A stretch of DNA of 64,000 nt, taken from Rhodococcus sp. HNM0563. GTDB taxonomy: Bacteria > Actinomycetota > Actinomycetes > Mycobacteriales > Mycobacteriaceae. The stretch spans positions 1 to 64,000 of the forward strand of contig NZ_JAASAF010000010.1 in assembly GCF_012726195.1 (NCBI RefSeq). Reading direction: 5' to 3'. The translations under genes and the position numbers were made by a program. Every line of letters begins with the position of its first letter. Position 1 is the first letter of the stretch. Below are positions 11,092-20,609 of the stretch, in pieces. Under the pieces are notes generated by a model. The model had not been told where the DNA came from, ran no database searches, and saw nothing but the letters and a program-made list of their open reading frames with translations.

Positions 11092-12014
11092 TGTCGGTGC
11101 TGGAGGGGCAGCTCGACACGTACCTCGACCATCTCACCGTGGAACGCGGCGTTGCCGCGAACACCTTGTCGTCCTACCGGCGAGACCTCGACCGCTACCG
11201 GGACTACCTCACGGACTGCGGTATCAGCGATCTCGCTCAGGTCAGCGAAACGCACGTCGCTGACTTCGTGGCGGTGTTGCGTGGCGGAGACCCGGACCGG
11301 GATCGTCCGGCGCTCGCCGCGAGTTCGGTCGCCCGTGCCCTCATCGCAGTGCGGGGTCTGCACCGATTCGCCGCCGCCGAGGGTCGGACCCCCACGGACG
11401 TGGCACGTGCCGTCAAACCACCCACCGCGGGGCGACGCCTCCCGAAGTCGCTCACCGTCGCCCAGGTGACGGCGATTCTCGATGCGGTCGGGAACGAAGC
11501 GGACGGTCCACGCGGCCTGCGCGACCGCGCGCTGCTGGAATTGTTGTACTCGACCGGCGCCCGCATCTCCGAGGCGGTCGGACTCGATGTCGACGACGTC
11601 GACTCCGACGCCCGCGCGGTGCTCCTGCGCGGAAAGGGCGGCAAGGAACGACTTGTGCCTGTCGGGCGTCCTGCGCTCGCGGCGCTCGACGCCTATCTCG
11701 TGCGGGGTAGGCCCGTCCTTGCCGCCGGACACACCGCCGCGCTGTTCCTCAACGCACGCGGCGGACGATTATCGCGGCAGAGCGCGTGGCAGGTCCTGCA
11801 GACCGCGGCCGAGCGAGCGGGTATCAGCACGGCGGTGTCACCGCACACACTGCGGCATTCGTTCGCGACCCACCTGCTCGAAGGTGGCGCCGATGTACGG
11901 GTGGTGCAGGAGTTACTCGGGCATGCCTCTGTGACGACAACGCAGATCTACACGCTGGTCACCGTGGGTGCGTTGCGGGAGGTCTGGGCCGGTGCGCACC
12001 CGCGCGCACGCTGA
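11088..12014 (+). CDS. xerD: Site-specific tyrosine recombinase XerD
   Basis: 308 residues, normal for XerD, which with XerC resolves chromosome dimers at dif. The N-terminal SAM-like core-binding domain (about 8-95) starts [20 protein letters not shown]. The catalytic domain has the first Arg in [12 protein letters not shown], HxxR in [15 protein letters not shown], the second His in [13 protein letters not shown], and the nucleophilic Tyr in that same segment. The GTG start overlaps the Nudix stop. The parA and scpAB genes downstream fit a chromosome-segregation cluster. Confidence 0.95.
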   Translation: MMSVLEGQLDTYLDHLTVERGVAANTLSSYRRDLDRYRDYLTDCGISDLAQVSETHVADFVAVLRGGDPDRDRPALAASSVARALIAVRGLHRFAAAEGRTPTDVARAVKPPTAGRRLPKSLTVAQVTAILDAVGNEADGPRGLRDRALLELLYSTGARISEAVGLDVDDVDSDARAVLLRGKGGKERLVPVGRPALAALDAYLVRGRPVLAAGHTAALFLNARGGRLSRQSAWQVLQTAAERAGISTAVSPHTLRHSFATHLLEGGADVRVVQELLGHASVTTTQIYTLVTVGALREVWAGAHPRAR

Positions 12015-12060
12015 TCGGTCGACACCGGAAACGCGTGTCCACCCGCGCAACACGTCGACC

Positions 12061-12099
12061 AGGCGGTAGCGTTCAGGAGGTAGAAAGGCGGTAGCGTTC
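12061..12099 (+). promoter_or_regulatory. Direct repeat with tandem -10-like elements upstream of parA
   Basis: The 14-mer AGGCGGTAGCGTTC occurs at 12061-12074 and again at 12086-12099 (25-base period). Each copy contains TAGCGT, a match to the actinobacterial TANNNT -10 element. It could be two promoters or a binding site for a regulator of the parA-scpAB operon. Confidence 0.45.
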
Positions 12100-12191
12100 C
12101 GGATACGGAACAGCAACCGTTCGACAACCCGACGGCAACGATAGTGCTCGCTAGACGCACAGTGGGACGCAGAACAGGGGGAGCACCGCTC

Positions 12192-13226
12192 GTGGGCACA
12201 CCTCGGCCATCTGCCACAGACGACACACACCTGAACATCGCACACGCGGCGACGCAGGGCTGGCCGACTCCGGTCCGGTCCGTAGCCGACGGCTACCTTC
12301 CACCTGCCGAACCACGACCGTCGGAAACCGACGACCCCATCGACGACACCGAATCGGATCGCAGAGAGACCGCGCCGATCGACGACTCCGACCTCGGCCC
12401 CACCGGCCGTCCGCGCAGGCACATTCCCGAACCGCCGGCACTGACCTCGCACGGACCAGCCAAGATCATCGCGATGTGCAACCAGAAAGGTGGAGTGGGC
12501 AAAACCACCTCCACTATCAACCTGGGTGCTGCCCTCGCCGAATGCGGACGCCGCGTACTCCTCGTCGACCTCGACCCACAGGGTGCTCTGTCTGCCGGCC
12601 TGGGCGTGGCCCACCACGACCTCGAGTCGACCGTCCACAACCTGCTGGTCGAACCCCGCGCGGACACCGACGACGTACTGCTCGACACACACATCGAGAA
12701 CCTCGATCTGCTACCCAGCAACATCGACCTGTCCGCCGCCGAGATCCAACTCGTCTCCGAGGTCGGGCGCGAACAGGCTCTCGGCCGCGCCCTGTTCCCC
12801 GTCCTCGAGCGCTACGACTACATCCTCGTCGACTGCCAGCCTTCTCTCGGCCTGCTCACCGTCAATGCTCTGGCCTGCGCCGATTCGGTACTGATCCCGA
12901 TGGAGTGCGAATTCTTCAGCCTCCGCGGTCTGGCGTTGCTCAACGACACCGTCGCCAAGGTCAGGGACCGGCTCAATCCACGCCTCGCCGTGGCCGGGAT
13001 CCTCGTGACCATGTTCGACTCGCGGACACTGCACGGCCGTGAAGTGATGTCCCGGGTGGTCGAGGTCTTCGGAGACCTCGTCTACGACAGCGTCATCTCC
13101 CGCACCGTCAAGTTCCCCGAAACCAGCGTCGCCGGCGAGCCGATCATCACCTGGGCGCCGCGATCCGGTGGTGCCGAGTCGTATCGGTCGCTCGCCCGCG
13201 AAGTGATCCATCGGGCCGGCCGCTGA
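12192..13226 (+). CDS. ParA/Soj family ATPase (Rv1708-like)
   Basis: 344 residues from the GTG at 12192. That start was chosen because an AGGGGGAG ribosome site sits ~8 bases upstream; an in-frame GTG at 12144 lacks one. Residues 1 to ~90 are a disordered Pro/Asp/Thr-rich extension. The deviant Walker A CNQKGGVGKTTSTINLG begins the P-loop ATPase, with LLVDLDPQGALSAGLG and ILVDCQPSLGLLTVNAL as Walker A' and B. It sits directly before scpA and scpB, so it is the segregation-linked second ParA rather than the one near oriC. Its DNA target or partner is unknown. Confidence 0.88.
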   Translation: MGTPRPSATDDTHLNIAHAATQGWPTPVRSVADGYLPPAEPRPSETDDPIDDTESDRRETAPIDDSDLGPTGRPRRHIPEPPALTSHGPAKIIAMCNQKGGVGKTTSTINLGAALAECGRRVLLVDLDPQGALSAGLGVAHHDLESTVHNLLVEPRADTDDVLLDTHIENLDLLPSNIDLSAAEIQLVSEVGREQALGRALFPVLERYDYILVDCQPSLGLLTVNALACADSVLIPMECEFFSLRGLALLNDTVAKVRDRLNPRLAVAGILVTMFDSRTLHGREVMSRVVEVFGDLVYDSVISRTVKFPETSVAGEPIITWAPRSGGAESYRSLAREVIHRAGR

Positions 13227-13229
13227 TCC

Positions 13230-14108
13230 GTGTCTGCCCCCACCCAGGATTCCGCCGAGGCGGAATCCGCTGCTCCCGTCACCGGCGAGGCGTCGGCCAC
13301 CGACCGGACCCCGGAACACACCGACACCGGCGGATTCCAGGTCCGGCTCCGCAACTTCGAGGGCCCCTTCGATCTGCTCCTCACTCTGATCTCACAACGT
13401 CGCCTGGACGTCACCGAAGTCGCACTACATGAGGTGACCGACGACTTCATCGCATACACGAGGAAGCTCGGTCCGGAACTCGGACTCGACCAGACAACAC
13501 AGTTCCTCGTCGTCGCCTCGACTCTGCTCGACCTCAAAGCGGCCCGCCTGCTGCCTGCCGGCGACGTCGACGATCCAGAGGACCTCGCGTTACTCGAGGC
13601 TCGCGACCTGTTGTTCGCGCGGCTGTTGCAGTATCGGGCCTACAAACAGATCGCCGAGCACTTCGCGGAACTCGAAAGCGCTGCCCTCCGTCGATACCCG
13701 CGCGCGGTGTCCCTCGAGGAGTGCTTCGAGAATCTCGTGCCCGAGGTCGTCCTCGGTGTCGATGCACGGCGCTTCGCCGAGATCGCAGCGGCGGCGTTCC
13801 GACCCAAACCGACACCCAGTGTCGGGCTCGACCACCTGCACGTCCAGACGGTCTCGGTGCCGGAGCAGGCCGCATACATTCTCGCCCTGCTGAGGGACAA
13901 CGGTGCCGGACAATGGGTCGGCTTCGACGTCCTCACCGCAGACTGCGATCACGGACTGCTCGTAGTCGCGCGGTTCCTCGCACTGCTCGAGCTCTATCGC
14001 GAACGTGCAGTCACTTTCGAACAGCCCGACCCACTCGGGCCACTCCAGGTGGCATGGACCGGTGAGAACGACGAGAACGCCATCGATTTCGAGGAGGACT
14101 ACGGGTGA
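13230..14108 (+). CDS. scpA: Segregation and condensation protein A
   Basis: 292-residue kleisin subunit that bridges SMC heads in the bacterial condensin. The family signature is FQVRLRNFEGPFDLLLTLIS (about residues 32-51), followed by the helical region with LDLKAARLLPAG and a C-terminal winged-helix part (ADCDHGLLVVARFLALLELY). An acidic/Ala-rich N-terminal extension (~30 residues) precedes it. The GTG start lies four bases after the parA stop. The gene is coupled to scpB by GTGA overlap. Confidence 0.94.
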   Translation: MSAPTQDSAEAESAAPVTGEASATDRTPEHTDTGGFQVRLRNFEGPFDLLLTLISQRRLDVTEVALHEVTDDFIAYTRKLGPELGLDQTTQFLVVASTLLDLKAARLLPAGDVDDPEDLALLEARDLLFARLLQYRAYKQIAEHFAELESAALRRYPRAVSLEECFENLVPEVVLGVDARRFAEIAAAAFRPKPTPSVGLDHLHVQTVSVPEQAAYILALLRDNGAGQWVGFDVLTADCDHGLLVVARFLALLELYRERAVTFEQPDPLGPLQVAWTGENDENAIDFEEDYG

Positions 14109-14830
14109 GTTCGCACATCCCGGACGGCGCCTTACCCGCGCAGCAGCAGCCCGATCCGTCCGGCGACGAGCGGGCCTGGGACGGTGAACTGCTCGACATG
14201 GCCGATGACGAACTCACCGCCGCGCTCGAAGCATTGCTCCTGATGGTCGACACTCCCGCGTCCGCCGACCAGCTCGCCGCCGCGATCGGCGTCACCGCCG
14301 ACCGCGCCGAGCGTGCCCTTCGTGCACTCGCAGCGGGCCTGGATACGCGCGGCTCCGGAATCGATCTGCGATTCGCGGGTGACGGCTGGCGGTTCTACAC
14401 CCGCCGCGACTACGCACCGTACGTCGAGAAGCTCCTCCAGGGCGGGGCGCGCACCAAGCTCACCCGCGCCGCGTTGGAAACCCTCGCGGTCGTCGCCTAC
14501 CGGCAACCGGTGACCCGTAGCCGGGTCAGCGCTGTGCGCGGCGTCAACGTCGACGGAGTGATGCGCACCTTGCTCGCGCGGGATCTCATCGCCGAAGCGG
14601 GCACCGATCCCGAGACCGGCGGTACCCTCTACATCACCACCGAACTGTTCCTGGAACGTCTCGGCCTTGCATCGCTGAGCGATCTACCACCGGTTGGTCC
14701 CCTGTTGCCCGATGTAGATGTGATCGATGACATCAGCGACAGCCTCGAAGCAGACCCGAGGTTTGAGAGAATGGGAAAGAACGCGCGCGCCGAGACACTC
14801 TCACACGCGGAGTTCGATCCAGAGAACTGA
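14105..14830 (+). CDS. scpB: Segregation and condensation protein B
   Basis: 241-residue ScpB with two winged-helix domains, the regulatory partner of ScpA in SMC condensin. Domain 1 begins at ELTAALEALLLMVDTPASAD (about 33-52). Domain 2 includes LTRAALETLAVVAYRQPVTR and the conserved RGVNVDGVMRTLLARDLI. There is a short acidic C-terminal tail. The GTG start overlaps the scpA stop. Confidence 0.95.
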   Translation: MSSHIPDGALPAQQQPDPSGDERAWDGELLDMADDELTAALEALLLMVDTPASADQLAAAIGVTADRAERALRALAAGLDTRGSGIDLRFAGDGWRFYTRRDYAPYVEKLLQGGARTKLTRAALETLAVVAYRQPVTRSRVSAVRGVNVDGVMRTLLARDLIAEAGTDPETGGTLYITTELFLERLGLASLSDLPPVGPLLPDVDVIDDISDSLEADPRFERMGKNARAETLSHAEFDPEN

Positions 14831-14840
14831 CAGGAAAAAA

Positions 14841-15893
14841 GTGAAAAAGCCCGCTCGCCGTGATGGCACACCGGACCGAAAACAAACCGCCCGCCCCGTG
14901 AAGGGACAGGCCACCGGCAGATCTTCTTCCGCCCGCCGGTCGGATCCCCGAACCCAGGACGCTCCGAGCTCCACCGCAGGGAACGCGGGGACAGCCAAGA
15001 AGCCTCATCGGGGTCGAGGAAGCGCTCCGCTGAACAAGCGAGGCAGGCCTGCTGCACCGAAACCCCAGGCCCGCCGGACCTCGGCAACGCCGACCATCAG
15101 CAACGCCAAGCCCGCCCGCCACCAGCACAGCACAGCCGCACCGACGAAACTGCCTGCCGGCGAAGGCGTGCGTCTGCAGAAGGTCCTCGCCCAGGCAGGG
15201 GTGGCCTCACGCCGTGCCGCCGAGGAAATGATCGACCGCGGCCGCATCGAAGTCGATGGGGTCATCGTTCGAGAGCAGGGGTTGCGTGTCGACCCTGAGA
15301 ACGCCGTGATCCGCGTCGACGGTGTCCGTGTGGTCGTCAAGAAGGATCTCGTTCACCTCGTGCTCAACAAGCCGCGCGGGTGGCAGTCCACCATGTCGGA
15401 CGATCTGGGTCGCCCGTGCGTCGGCGACATCGTTTCAGAGCGTGTCGCCGCGGGTCAACGCCTCTTCCACGTCGGCAGGCTCGATGCCGACACCGAGGGT
15501 CTGTTGCTACTGACCAACGACGGTGAACTCGCACACCGCCTCATGCATCCGTCCTTCGAGGTCAACAAGACCTACCTTGCCACGGTCAAGGGTGTGCTCG
15601 CGCGAGGCGTCGGCAAGCAGCTCAAGACGGGCGTCGAGCTCGAGGACGGCCCCGCCAAAGTCGACAGGTTCGCGTTGCTCGAGGTGAACGAAGGCCAGTC
15701 CCTCGTGCGCCTGGACCTGCACGAAGGCCGCAAACACATCGTGCGACGACTGCTCGACTCCGTGGGCCATCCCGTGATCCGGCTCGTGCGCACCAATATC
15801 GGTCCCGTCGCGCTCGGCGATCAGCGTCCCGGCACGCTTCGTGTCCTCGGGCGCAACGAGGTCGGCGGTCTCTACCAGGCGGTGGGGTTGTGA
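14841..15893 (+). CDS. rluB: 23S rRNA pseudouridine synthase (RluB/RsuA family)
   Basis: 350 residues from the GTG at 14841. A CAGGAAA ribosome site supports this start, and the open frame further upstream overlaps scpB. Residues 1 to ~110 are a basic, disordered Lys/Arg/Pro/Ala-rich extension typical of actinobacterial homologs. An S4 domain follows ([20 protein letters not shown]), then the RsuA-type catalytic domain with [19 protein letters not shown] holding the catalytic Asp. Rv1711 has the same place in the operon. Predicted substrate: a uridine in 23S rRNA helix 89-90; the exact position is inferred from the family. Confidence 0.92.
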   Translation: MKKPARRDGTPDRKQTARPVKGQATGRSSSARRSDPRTQDAPSSTAGNAGTAKKPHRGRGSAPLNKRGRPAAPKPQARRTSATPTISNAKPARHQHSTAAPTKLPAGEGVRLQKVLAQAGVASRRAAEEMIDRGRIEVDGVIVREQGLRVDPENAVIRVDGVRVVVKKDLVHLVLNKPRGWQSTMSDDLGRPCVGDIVSERVAAGQRLFHVGRLDADTEGLLLLTNDGELAHRLMHPSFEVNKTYLATVKGVLARGVGKQLKTGVELEDGPAKVDRFALLEVNEGQSLVRLDLHEGRKHIVRRLLDSVGHPVIRLVRTNIGPVALGDQRPGTLRVLGRNEVGGLYQAVGL

Positions 15894-16585
15894 CCGATAC
15901 GGCAGGCGCATTGATCGTCGCGATGGACGGCCCCTCGGGAACGGGCAAGTCCAGCGTCTCCAAGCGGCTCGCCCGGCATCTCGGCGCCGCATACCTCGAC
16001 ACCGGTGCCATGTACCGGATCGCGACGTTGTACGTGTTGCGCCGGGGCGCCGACCTGACCGACCCTGCCGCCATCGCCGAGGCTGTCGCCGGCCTGCCCT
16101 GGTCGATCGGTACCGACCCTGACGTCGAGGACATTCGGCTCGACGGCCGGGACGTGCGCGGAGAGATCCGCGGCGGGGAGGTCACCGCAGCGGTCTCCGC
16201 CGTCTCCGCGGTCCCCGAAGTGCGAGAACTGCTCGTCGCTGCGCAGCAGCGTCTCGGACTCGCAGCGCACCGAGTCGTTGTCGAAGGACGCGACATCGGC
16301 ACCGCGGTATTCCCGGATGCCGATGTGAAGATCTTCCTCACCGCATCCGCGGAAGCACGCGCTCAGCGCCGCAACGCCCAGAACATCGTGGAAGGCCGAG
16401 GTGACGACTATGACGCGGTACTCGCGTCGGTGCAGCGCCGTGACCACCTCGATTCCACACGCGCAGTGTCGCCTCTGCGCGCCGCGGACGACGCTGTCGT
16501 CGTGGACACCAGCGACATGGACATCGACGAGGTGACCTCGATGCTGACGGCACTGGTCATCGAAAAGACGGGAGCGGCGCTGTGA
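15890..16585 (+). CDS. cmk: (d)CMP kinase
   Basis: 231-residue cytidylate kinase phosphorylating CMP/dCMP. The P-loop is [14 protein letters not shown] (about residues 12-25), followed by the CMP-binding segment YLDTGAMYR and later [19 protein letters not shown]. The length is normal. Its GTG start overlaps the rluB stop and its stop overlaps the der GTG, giving a tightly coupled rluB-cmk-der unit as in most Actinobacteria. Confidence 0.96.
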   Translation: MTDTAGALIVAMDGPSGTGKSSVSKRLARHLGAAYLDTGAMYRIATLYVLRRGADLTDPAAIAEAVAGLPWSIGTDPDVEDIRLDGRDVRGEIRGGEVTAAVSAVSAVPEVRELLVAAQQRLGLAAHRVVVEGRDIGTAVFPDADVKIFLTASAEARAQRRNAQNIVEGRGDDYDAVLASVQRRDHLDSTRAVSPLRAADDAVVVDTSDMDIDEVTSMLTALVIEKTGAAL

Positions 16586-18012
16586 GCGACGACGTCACAA
16601 CGGAGTACACCGACGAGGGTTCCGACGGCACCTGGTCCGAAGAATCGGATTGGGACCTCGACTTCGAAGCCGGAGGCGAGCTCGAAGAGTTCGTACCTAT
16701 CCCGACAGTGGCGGTTGTCGGCCGCCCCAATGTCGGCAAGTCCACTCTGGTCAACCGCATCATCGGTCGCCGGGAAGCCGTTGTAGAAGACATCCCGGGC
16801 GTGACTCGCGACCGCGTGTCGTACGAAGCGAACTGGAACGGCCGACGCTTCATGGTCCAGGATACCGGCGGCTGGGAACCCGACGCCAAAGGGATGCAGC
16901 AGTCGGTTGCTCGTCAGGCCGAGGTTGCCATGCGTACCGCCGACGCGATCCTTGTCGTTGTCGACGCCACCGTCGGCGCGACCTCGGTGGACGAGGCTGT
17001 CGCCAAGGTGCTGCGCCGGTCGAAGACGCCGGTGCTGCTCGTCGCGAACAAGGTCGACGACGACCGCGTCGAAGCCGAAGCCGCGGCGTTGTGGTCGCTA
17101 GGGCTCGGCCAGCCGTATTCGGTGTCCGCTACCCACGGTCGTGGCACAGGGGACCTGCTCGACGACCTGCTCGAGAAGATGCCGCCCACACCGCGCGAAG
17201 GCACGGGTGGGGGAGGACCCCGCCGCGTCGCCCTGGTGGGCAAGCCGAACGTCGGCAAGTCCAGCCTGATCAACAAGCTCTCGGGTGACGAGCGGTCGGT
17301 GGTGCACGACGTCGCAGGCACGACCGTCGACCCCGTGGACTCGGTGGTCGAACTCGGCGGCAAGCCGTGGCGGTTCGTCGACACTGCCGGACTGCGCAAG
17401 CGGGTCAGCCATGCGTCGGGCGCGGAGTTCTACGCATCCTTGCGCACCCGGGCGGCGATCGATGCTGCAGAGGTAGCGGTGTTGCTCATCGATGCTTCGC
17501 AGCCGATCACCGAGCAGGACCAGCGGGTGATCTCGATGATCGTCGAATCGGGTCGCGCACTGGTGATCGCGTTCAACAAGTGGGATCTGGTCGACGAGGA
17601 CCGCCGCCACGAGTTGGGTCGCGAGATCGAACGTGACTTGCTGCGGGTGCCGTGGGCGGCGCGAGTCAACATCTCCGCCAAGACCGGCCGTGCCGTGCAG
17701 AAGCTCGTGCCGGCGATGGAGACCGCACTCGAATCATGGGACAAGCGCATCTCCACGGGCCGGCTCAACACGTGGCTCAAGGAAGTGGTGGCCGCGACAC
17801 CGCCGCCGATGCGCGGGGGGCGATTGCCTCGTGTCATGTTTGCGACCCAGGCGGCGACGCGTCCGCCGACGTTCGTGTTGTTCACCACCGGCTTCCTCGA
17901 AGCAGGCTATCGCCGCTTCCTCGAACGGAAGCTGCGTGAAGAGTTCAACTTCGACGGCAGCCCCGTCCGTGTCTCCGTGCGAGTGCGGGAGAAGCGCGAC
18001 CGCCGCAAGTAG
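16582..18012 (+). CDS. der: Ribosome biogenesis GTPase Der (EngA)
   Basis: 476-residue double-G-domain GTPase acting in 50S subunit maturation. The first P-loop is GRPNVGKST (about 50-58) with DTGGW as G3. The second is GKPNVGKSS (about 220-228) with DTAGLRKR as G3 and NKWD as G4. The C-terminal KH-like domain ends [17 protein letters not shown]. An acidic N-terminal extension of ~40 residues is typical of actinobacterial Der. It is the last gene of the long plus-strand run and is followed by the tRNA-Pro gene. Confidence 0.96.
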   Translation: MSDDVTTEYTDEGSDGTWSEESDWDLDFEAGGELEEFVPIPTVAVVGRPNVGKSTLVNRIIGRREAVVEDIPGVTRDRVSYEANWNGRRFMVQDTGGWEPDAKGMQQSVARQAEVAMRTADAILVVVDATVGATSVDEAVAKVLRRSKTPVLLVANKVDDDRVEAEAAALWSLGLGQPYSVSATHGRGTGDLLDDLLEKMPPTPREGTGGGGPRRVALVGKPNVGKSSLINKLSGDERSVVHDVAGTTVDPVDSVVELGGKPWRFVDTAGLRKRVSHASGAEFYASLRTRAAIDAAEVAVLLIDASQPITEQDQRVISMIVESGRALVIAFNKWDLVDEDRRHELGREIERDLLRVPWAARVNISAKTGRAVQKLVPAMETALESWDKRISTGRLNTWLKEVVAATPPPMRGGRLPRVMFATQAATRPPTFVLFTTGFLEAGYRRFLERKLREEFNFDGSPVRVSVRVREKRDRRK

Positions 18013-18103
18013 ACCCGAATCCCCGGAAACGGCGCTGACCAGCCGATTCGCCTTTCGGTCCGTACCTGTTGTAATCTCAACGAGCGCTCGACGAGAGCGC
18101 GGG

Positions 18104-18177
<74 letters not shown>

Positions 18178-18181
18178 CCGA

Positions 18182-18216
18182 GAAGCCCCGGTGAGATCTG
18201 ATCTCACCGGGGCTTC
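18182..18216 (+). terminator. Terminator after tRNA-Pro
   Basis: A near-perfect inverted repeat, GAAGCCCCGGTGAGA at 18182-18196 with TCTCACCGGGGCTTC at 18202-18216, is followed by TTCGTG. The strong hairpin ends the tRNA transcript. Being symmetrical, it could also stop the convergent AraC-family gene. Confidence 0.88.
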
Positions 18217-18238
18217 TTCGTGCTGCCGGGCCGGTGCG

Positions 18239-19246
18239 CTACCGGCGGCCGGTGAAGGTGCCGTCCGTTCGGCGGCGAACCGATCCGGGAGATACGCCTG
18301 TGATCCTCTTGAAGGCCTTCGAGAACGCCGCTTCCGACTCGTAGCCCGATCTCGATGCGAGTTCGGCGATCGTTGCGCCGTCCTGCAACGCGACGGTCGC
18401 AGACTCCATCCGCCATCGACCGACGTACCGCATGGCGGGTTCCCCGACCAGCTCGGTGAACCGCGCCGCGAACGCCGACCGCGACATCGCCGCTTCCCGC
18501 GCAAGAGACTCGACTGTCCACGGCCGCTCGGGGGCGTGGTGAACCGCGGCGAGCGCACGGCCCACCTGTGGGTCCTGCAGAGCGCCGATCCATCCGTGTC
18601 GGGCCGCCGGCGCGGAGTCGATCCAACTCCGGATCGCCATGATCACAAGAATGTCCGCCAGTCGAGTGAGCACCGCTTCGCCACCGGGCTGCACGTGCTG
18701 CGCTTCCTCGGCCATCAACGACAACACCTGTGTCGGCGCGCTGTGCCTCGCCGACCCGGTCGTGTCCATCCGCAGGAGGGGAGGCAGCAACGCCACCAGA
18801 CGTCGCGCAGTCGGATGATCGAACTCGACGACCCCGCACACCAAGGTGGAGTGCTCGCCACCTCCGCCGTAGTGCAGAACCGAATAGTGGTCGCCGATCA
18901 TCGTCTGGGGGAGTAGATCCACGCGCCCCGGACTCCCCGCGCTGGTGATGCTCGGGTCGCTGCCCATCACGTGTCCCGAGCCGTGCGGGACGATGACGAA
19001 ATCTCCGGGGAGAAGCCGCGCTGATGCCGAACCGGGGACCTCCAGCCACATTTCGCCCGAGACGACCAGATGGAAGCTCACGCTGTCGGCCACCGGTGGC
19101 ATCTCCAGCGCCCAGGGCGCACTCAGCTCCGACCGGCAGTAGAAGCCGCCGCGCATGCGCAGCAGGTGAAGGGCATGTGCGAGGGGATCGACCGGTGTCC
19201 ACGGAAAGTGCACGTCGGTGGTCTCCCGAGCCCTGTCGATCGTCAT
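18239..19246 (-). CDS. AraC family transcriptional regulator with N-terminal cupin
   Basis: 335 residues. The N-terminal half is a cupin-type effector domain (residues ~15-190; LLPGDFVIVPHGSGHV) of the class found in AraC regulators of small-molecule stress or catabolism. The C-terminal ~100 residues are an AraC double helix-turn-helix (WTVESLAREAAMSRSAFAAR, then ATIAELASRSGYESEAAFSK, then AFKRITGVSP). The ATG at 19246 has a GAGGGTGG ribosome site. The frame stays open much further upstream but runs antisense through the next gene. It is divergent from the NAD(P)-binding protein gene, the obvious candidate target. The effector is unknown. Confidence 0.88.
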   Translation of the reverse strand: MTIDRARETTDVHFPWTPVDPLAHALHLLRMRGGFYCRSELSAPWALEMPPVADSVSFHLVVSGEMWLEVPGSASARLLPGDFVIVPHGSGHVMGSDPSITSAGSPGRVDLLPQTMIGDHYSVLHYGGGGEHSTLVCGVVEFDHPTARRLVALLPPLLRMDTTGSARHSAPTQVLSLMAEEAQHVQPGGEAVLTRLADILVIMAIRSWIDSAPAARHGWIGALQDPQVGRALAAVHHAPERPWTVESLAREAAMSRSAFAARFTELVGEPAMRYVGRWRMESATVALQDGATIAELASRSGYESEAAFSKAFKRITGVSPGSVRRRTDGTFTGRR

Positions 19247-19325
19247 ATGTCCACCCTCGCCGCTGGGTGTCCATTCGTCCAACCCCGTAGGACGAATGAA
19301 CACAAGGGCCGGACGGAGGACCATA

Positions 19326-19352
19326 GAACGTCTCGAGGAACGTTCATACGGT
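19326..19352 (+). promoter_or_regulatory. Candidate promoter/operator between the AraC gene and its divergent neighbour
   Basis: GAACGT occurs at 19326-19331 and again at 19338-19343, twelve bases apart (about one helical turn). A TACGGT -10-like element follows at 19347-19352, ~36 bases before the plus-strand start. Closely spaced direct repeats beside a -10 are what an AraC-family activator would use. The assignment is inferred. Confidence 0.35.
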
Positions 19353-19387
19353 GGACACATCGTCACCAACGAACTCAGGAGGACACC

Positions 19388-20038
19388 ATGAAAGTACTTG
19401 TCATCGGCGCAACAGGCGGCTCTGGTCGCGCAGCCGTCACCGCACTCCTCGACCGCGGCCACGACGTGACCGTCATGGTCCGTACACCCGATGCGCAGCA
19501 CACCTTCGGCGACCGAACCTTGGGTGTGATCGGGGATGCCACCTGTCTCGATGACGTCGACCGCGCGGTCCGCGGCCAGGACGCTGTCATCGTCACCCTC
19601 GGCATCACCGAGAATCCCGTCCGAGTACGGCTGCGCGGCCCGGCGCGTACAGCACTCGACGTGCGGTCCACCGGGACCCGCAACATCATCGACGCGATGA
19701 CACGTCACGGTGTGCGGCGCCTGATCGTCCAGACCACCTACGGAGTGGGTGACACCGACGGCCGCCTGCCGTTGCGTTACAAGCTCATGTTCTCGCTGCT
19801 TCTCGGGCCACAGATCGCCGACACCGTGATCCAGGATCGCTTCGTGCACGAGAGCGGCCTCGACTGGACCCTCGTACAACCGGTCAACCTGAACGACTCG
19901 CCAGGCGGCGGAGACGCGTTCACCTCGACTCGCGGTGAGCTCGCAGGCTGGCAGGTCTCGCGCAACAAGGTCGGCCAGGTTCTCGCCTCCGCTGTCGACG
20001 ACGAGGAGAACCTGCGGCGAACCGTGTCGGTGTCCTGA
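19388..20038 (+). CDS. NAD(P)H-binding NmrA/SDR-a5-like protein
   Basis: 216-residue atypical short-chain dehydrogenase. The N-terminal dinucleotide-binding motif is VLVIGATGGSGRAAVTALL (GATGGSG at 7-13), then ARG-type selectivity VMVRTPDA. STGTRNIIDAMTRHGVRRLI and the TYGVGDTDG segment are typical of NAD(P)H-binding PF13460 members (flavin reductase/YwnB-like). There is no clear YxxxK catalytic pair. The ATG at 19388 has a strong AGGAGG ribosome site; the longer open frame upstream is in the divergent promoter region. Probably regulated by the adjacent AraC protein. The substrate is unknown. Confidence 0.85.
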   Translation: MKVLVIGATGGSGRAAVTALLDRGHDVTVMVRTPDAQHTFGDRTLGVIGDATCLDDVDRAVRGQDAVIVTLGITENPVRVRLRGPARTALDVRSTGTRNIIDAMTRHGVRRLIVQTTYGVGDTDGRLPLRYKLMFSLLLGPQIADTVIQDRFVHESGLDWTLVQPVNLNDSPGGGDAFTSTRGELAGWQVSRNKVGQVLASAVDDEENLRRTVSVS

Positions 20039-20092
20039 GCCGGGATCCGTCGAAAGGCTCCGCGAGCAAGTGGGACAGGACACGATGAGAAA

Positions 20093-20125
20093 CGGCACTA
20101 CGCAGAGTCCATCCGTGTAGTGCCG
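20093..20125 (+). terminator. Hairpin between two plus-strand genes
   Basis: CGGCACTACGC (20093-20103) pairs with GTGTAGTGCCG (20115-20125) through an 11-base loop with one G-T wobble. It is followed by ACTTTCCC. It likely terminates the upstream NAD(P)-binding gene. Confidence 0.6.
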
Positions 20126-20156
20126 ACTTTCCCTCCGAACAGATCAGGAGTTCGCG

Positions 20157-20573
20157 ATGACCACTCGACTCAATCCGTACATCAGCTTCCGTGACAACGC
20201 GCGTGACGCGATCGAGTTCTACAAGACCGTCTTCGGCGGGGAACTCGAGATCAGCACGTTCGGGGAGGGGCAACCCACCGGCGACGCCGCGGTGGACAGC
20301 AAGGTGATGCATGCGATGCTCACCACCACGAGCGGTTTCGTGCTCATGGCCTCGGACACGCCCCCCGGAATGGACCACACCCCCGGAAACAACTACTCGA
20401 TATCCCTCAGCGGCGACGACGAATCCGAACTCCGCGGTTACTGGAATGAACTCGTCGCCGGCGGCACCGAGGCGATACCCCTCGAGAAGGCGCCGTGGGG
20501 CGACAGCTTCGGAATGTGCATCGACAAGTTCGGTGTCCAGTGGATGGTCAACATCAGCGGCAGTACCGACTGA
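20157..20573 (+). CDS. VOC family protein (PhnB/glyoxalase-like)
   Basis: 138 residues of the PhnB-like branch of the vicinal-oxygen-chelate superfamily. It has paired beta-alpha-beta-beta-beta modules beginning NPYISFRDNARDAIEFYKTV with FGGELEI, and the closing FGVQWMVNIS. Members are often annotated 3-demethylubiquinone methyltransferase-like, but activity is rarely shown and none is assigned here. The ATG has an AGGAG site. It is separated from the previous gene by a hairpin and is probably a single-gene unit. Confidence 0.85.
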   Translation: MTTRLNPYISFRDNARDAIEFYKTVFGGELEISTFGEGQPTGDAAVDSKVMHAMLTTTSGFVLMASDTPPGMDHTPGNNYSISLSGDDESELRGYWNELVAGGTEAIPLEKAPWGDSFGMCIDKFGVQWMVNISGSTD

Positions 20574-20609
20574 TCGAGAGGGAACCCGCACACGAGCCGG
20601 ACGGGCGAC

